A DNA stretch of 64,000 nt from Cardinalis cardinalis. Lineage: Eukaryota > Chordata > Aves > Passeriformes > Cardinalidae. Position numbers and translations under genes: made by a program. The notes under the pieces are model-generated. The model was not told the DNA's origin. It ran no database searches and worked only from the letters and a program-made list of their open reading frames with translations. The first letter of the stretch is position 1. The number at the start of each line of letters is the position of its first letter. The DNA is taken from the NCBI GenBank assembly GCA_014549065.1, contig JACDOX010000083.1, forward strand, positions 1,240,001 through 1,304,000, written 5' to 3'. This document shows, one piece after another, positions 63,715-64,000 of the stretch.

Positions 63715-64000
63715 GTTACATAAACCCGATAAAGGCCTTCTTTCTTTCCCTACCAAAGTCACAAAGCAGGCTGGAAATAATGTCCAGCCACCTAATAGCC
63801 AAGGCGACTGAAAACAATTAGCACACATTTACCATGGAAAAATCTTGCTTTACCAACCTCACTACATCTGTAAGAGATGACTGTGACTGGCTGTAAGAAT
63901 AAAGGGAGAGCAGGTGTACACCTTGAATTTGGCAAGGTATTTGAGATGGTCTCTCATCTCTTTATTGACAAAGGTTTGAGATCTGAATTTAAAATTAGAT
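63715..64000. other. Non-coding end of the window
   Basis: No exon, repeat or RNA gene was recognised. Confidence 0.4.

Noticed and set aside
1..64000. CRISPR arrays, operons, tRNA or rRNA genes
   Set aside because: No regularly spaced repeats, clover-leaf or rRNA-like sequence was seen; the window is vertebrate intronic DNA.

Overview
The window reads as bird DNA, most likely from a songbird. It is AT-rich, intron-dominated sequence with avian CR1 LINE 3' ends, two LTRs of a type I associate with songbird ERVL-like elements, an older avian LTR relic and one MIR-like SINE relic. Eight isolated N bases show it is a consensus assembly with unresolved positions. There are no bacterial-style genes; almost every long open frame is chance.

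The one gene I can identify runs on the minus strand across nearly the whole window: the 3' half of CNTLN (centlein, a long coiled-coil centrosome/centriole-linker protein). I resolve eleven exons by splice sites, continuous codon phase and resemblance to the vertebrate protein as I remember it. In transcript order they lie at 60425-60380, 54545-54454, 51618-51106, 49685-49532, 45866-45643, 25190-25026, 21769-21672, 19994-19869, 18259-18131, 17772-17587 and 1088-907. The first half of the gene would lie beyond 64000 and the last exon(s) below position 1.

This copy looks broken. The 51106-51618 exon has two apparent 1-bp deletions and a TAA. The 49532-49685 exon runs into TAA. The 19869-19994 exon has a 1-bp deletion and an AT where the donor GT should be. 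The 907-1088 exon has a TGA and a 1-bp deletion. Six exons look open and cleanly spliced; the seventh without a truncating lesion (18131-18259) has a 9-bp in-frame contraction. One expected exon (between 60380 and 54545), and part of another, were not found. CNTLN is Z-linked in birds, so a decaying second copy suggests a W-linked gametolog, or a germline-restricted or autosomal duplicate. Some single-base losses are in short A runs, so sequencing error must be excluded, but the stops and the GT-to-AT donor are not explained that way.

Two same-orientation LTRs (about 48290-49365 and 59250-60305) flank three of the exons. Their central ~668 bp are almost identical while their ends are strongly diverged, which points to gene conversion or an assembly artefact. 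Other points of interest are a CpG-dense patch around the 21672-21769 exon, a decayed coding-like frame at 63249-63606 and an orphan plus-strand exon-like segment at 27909-27999. The long remaining stretches are introns with microsatellites and no recognisable genes.
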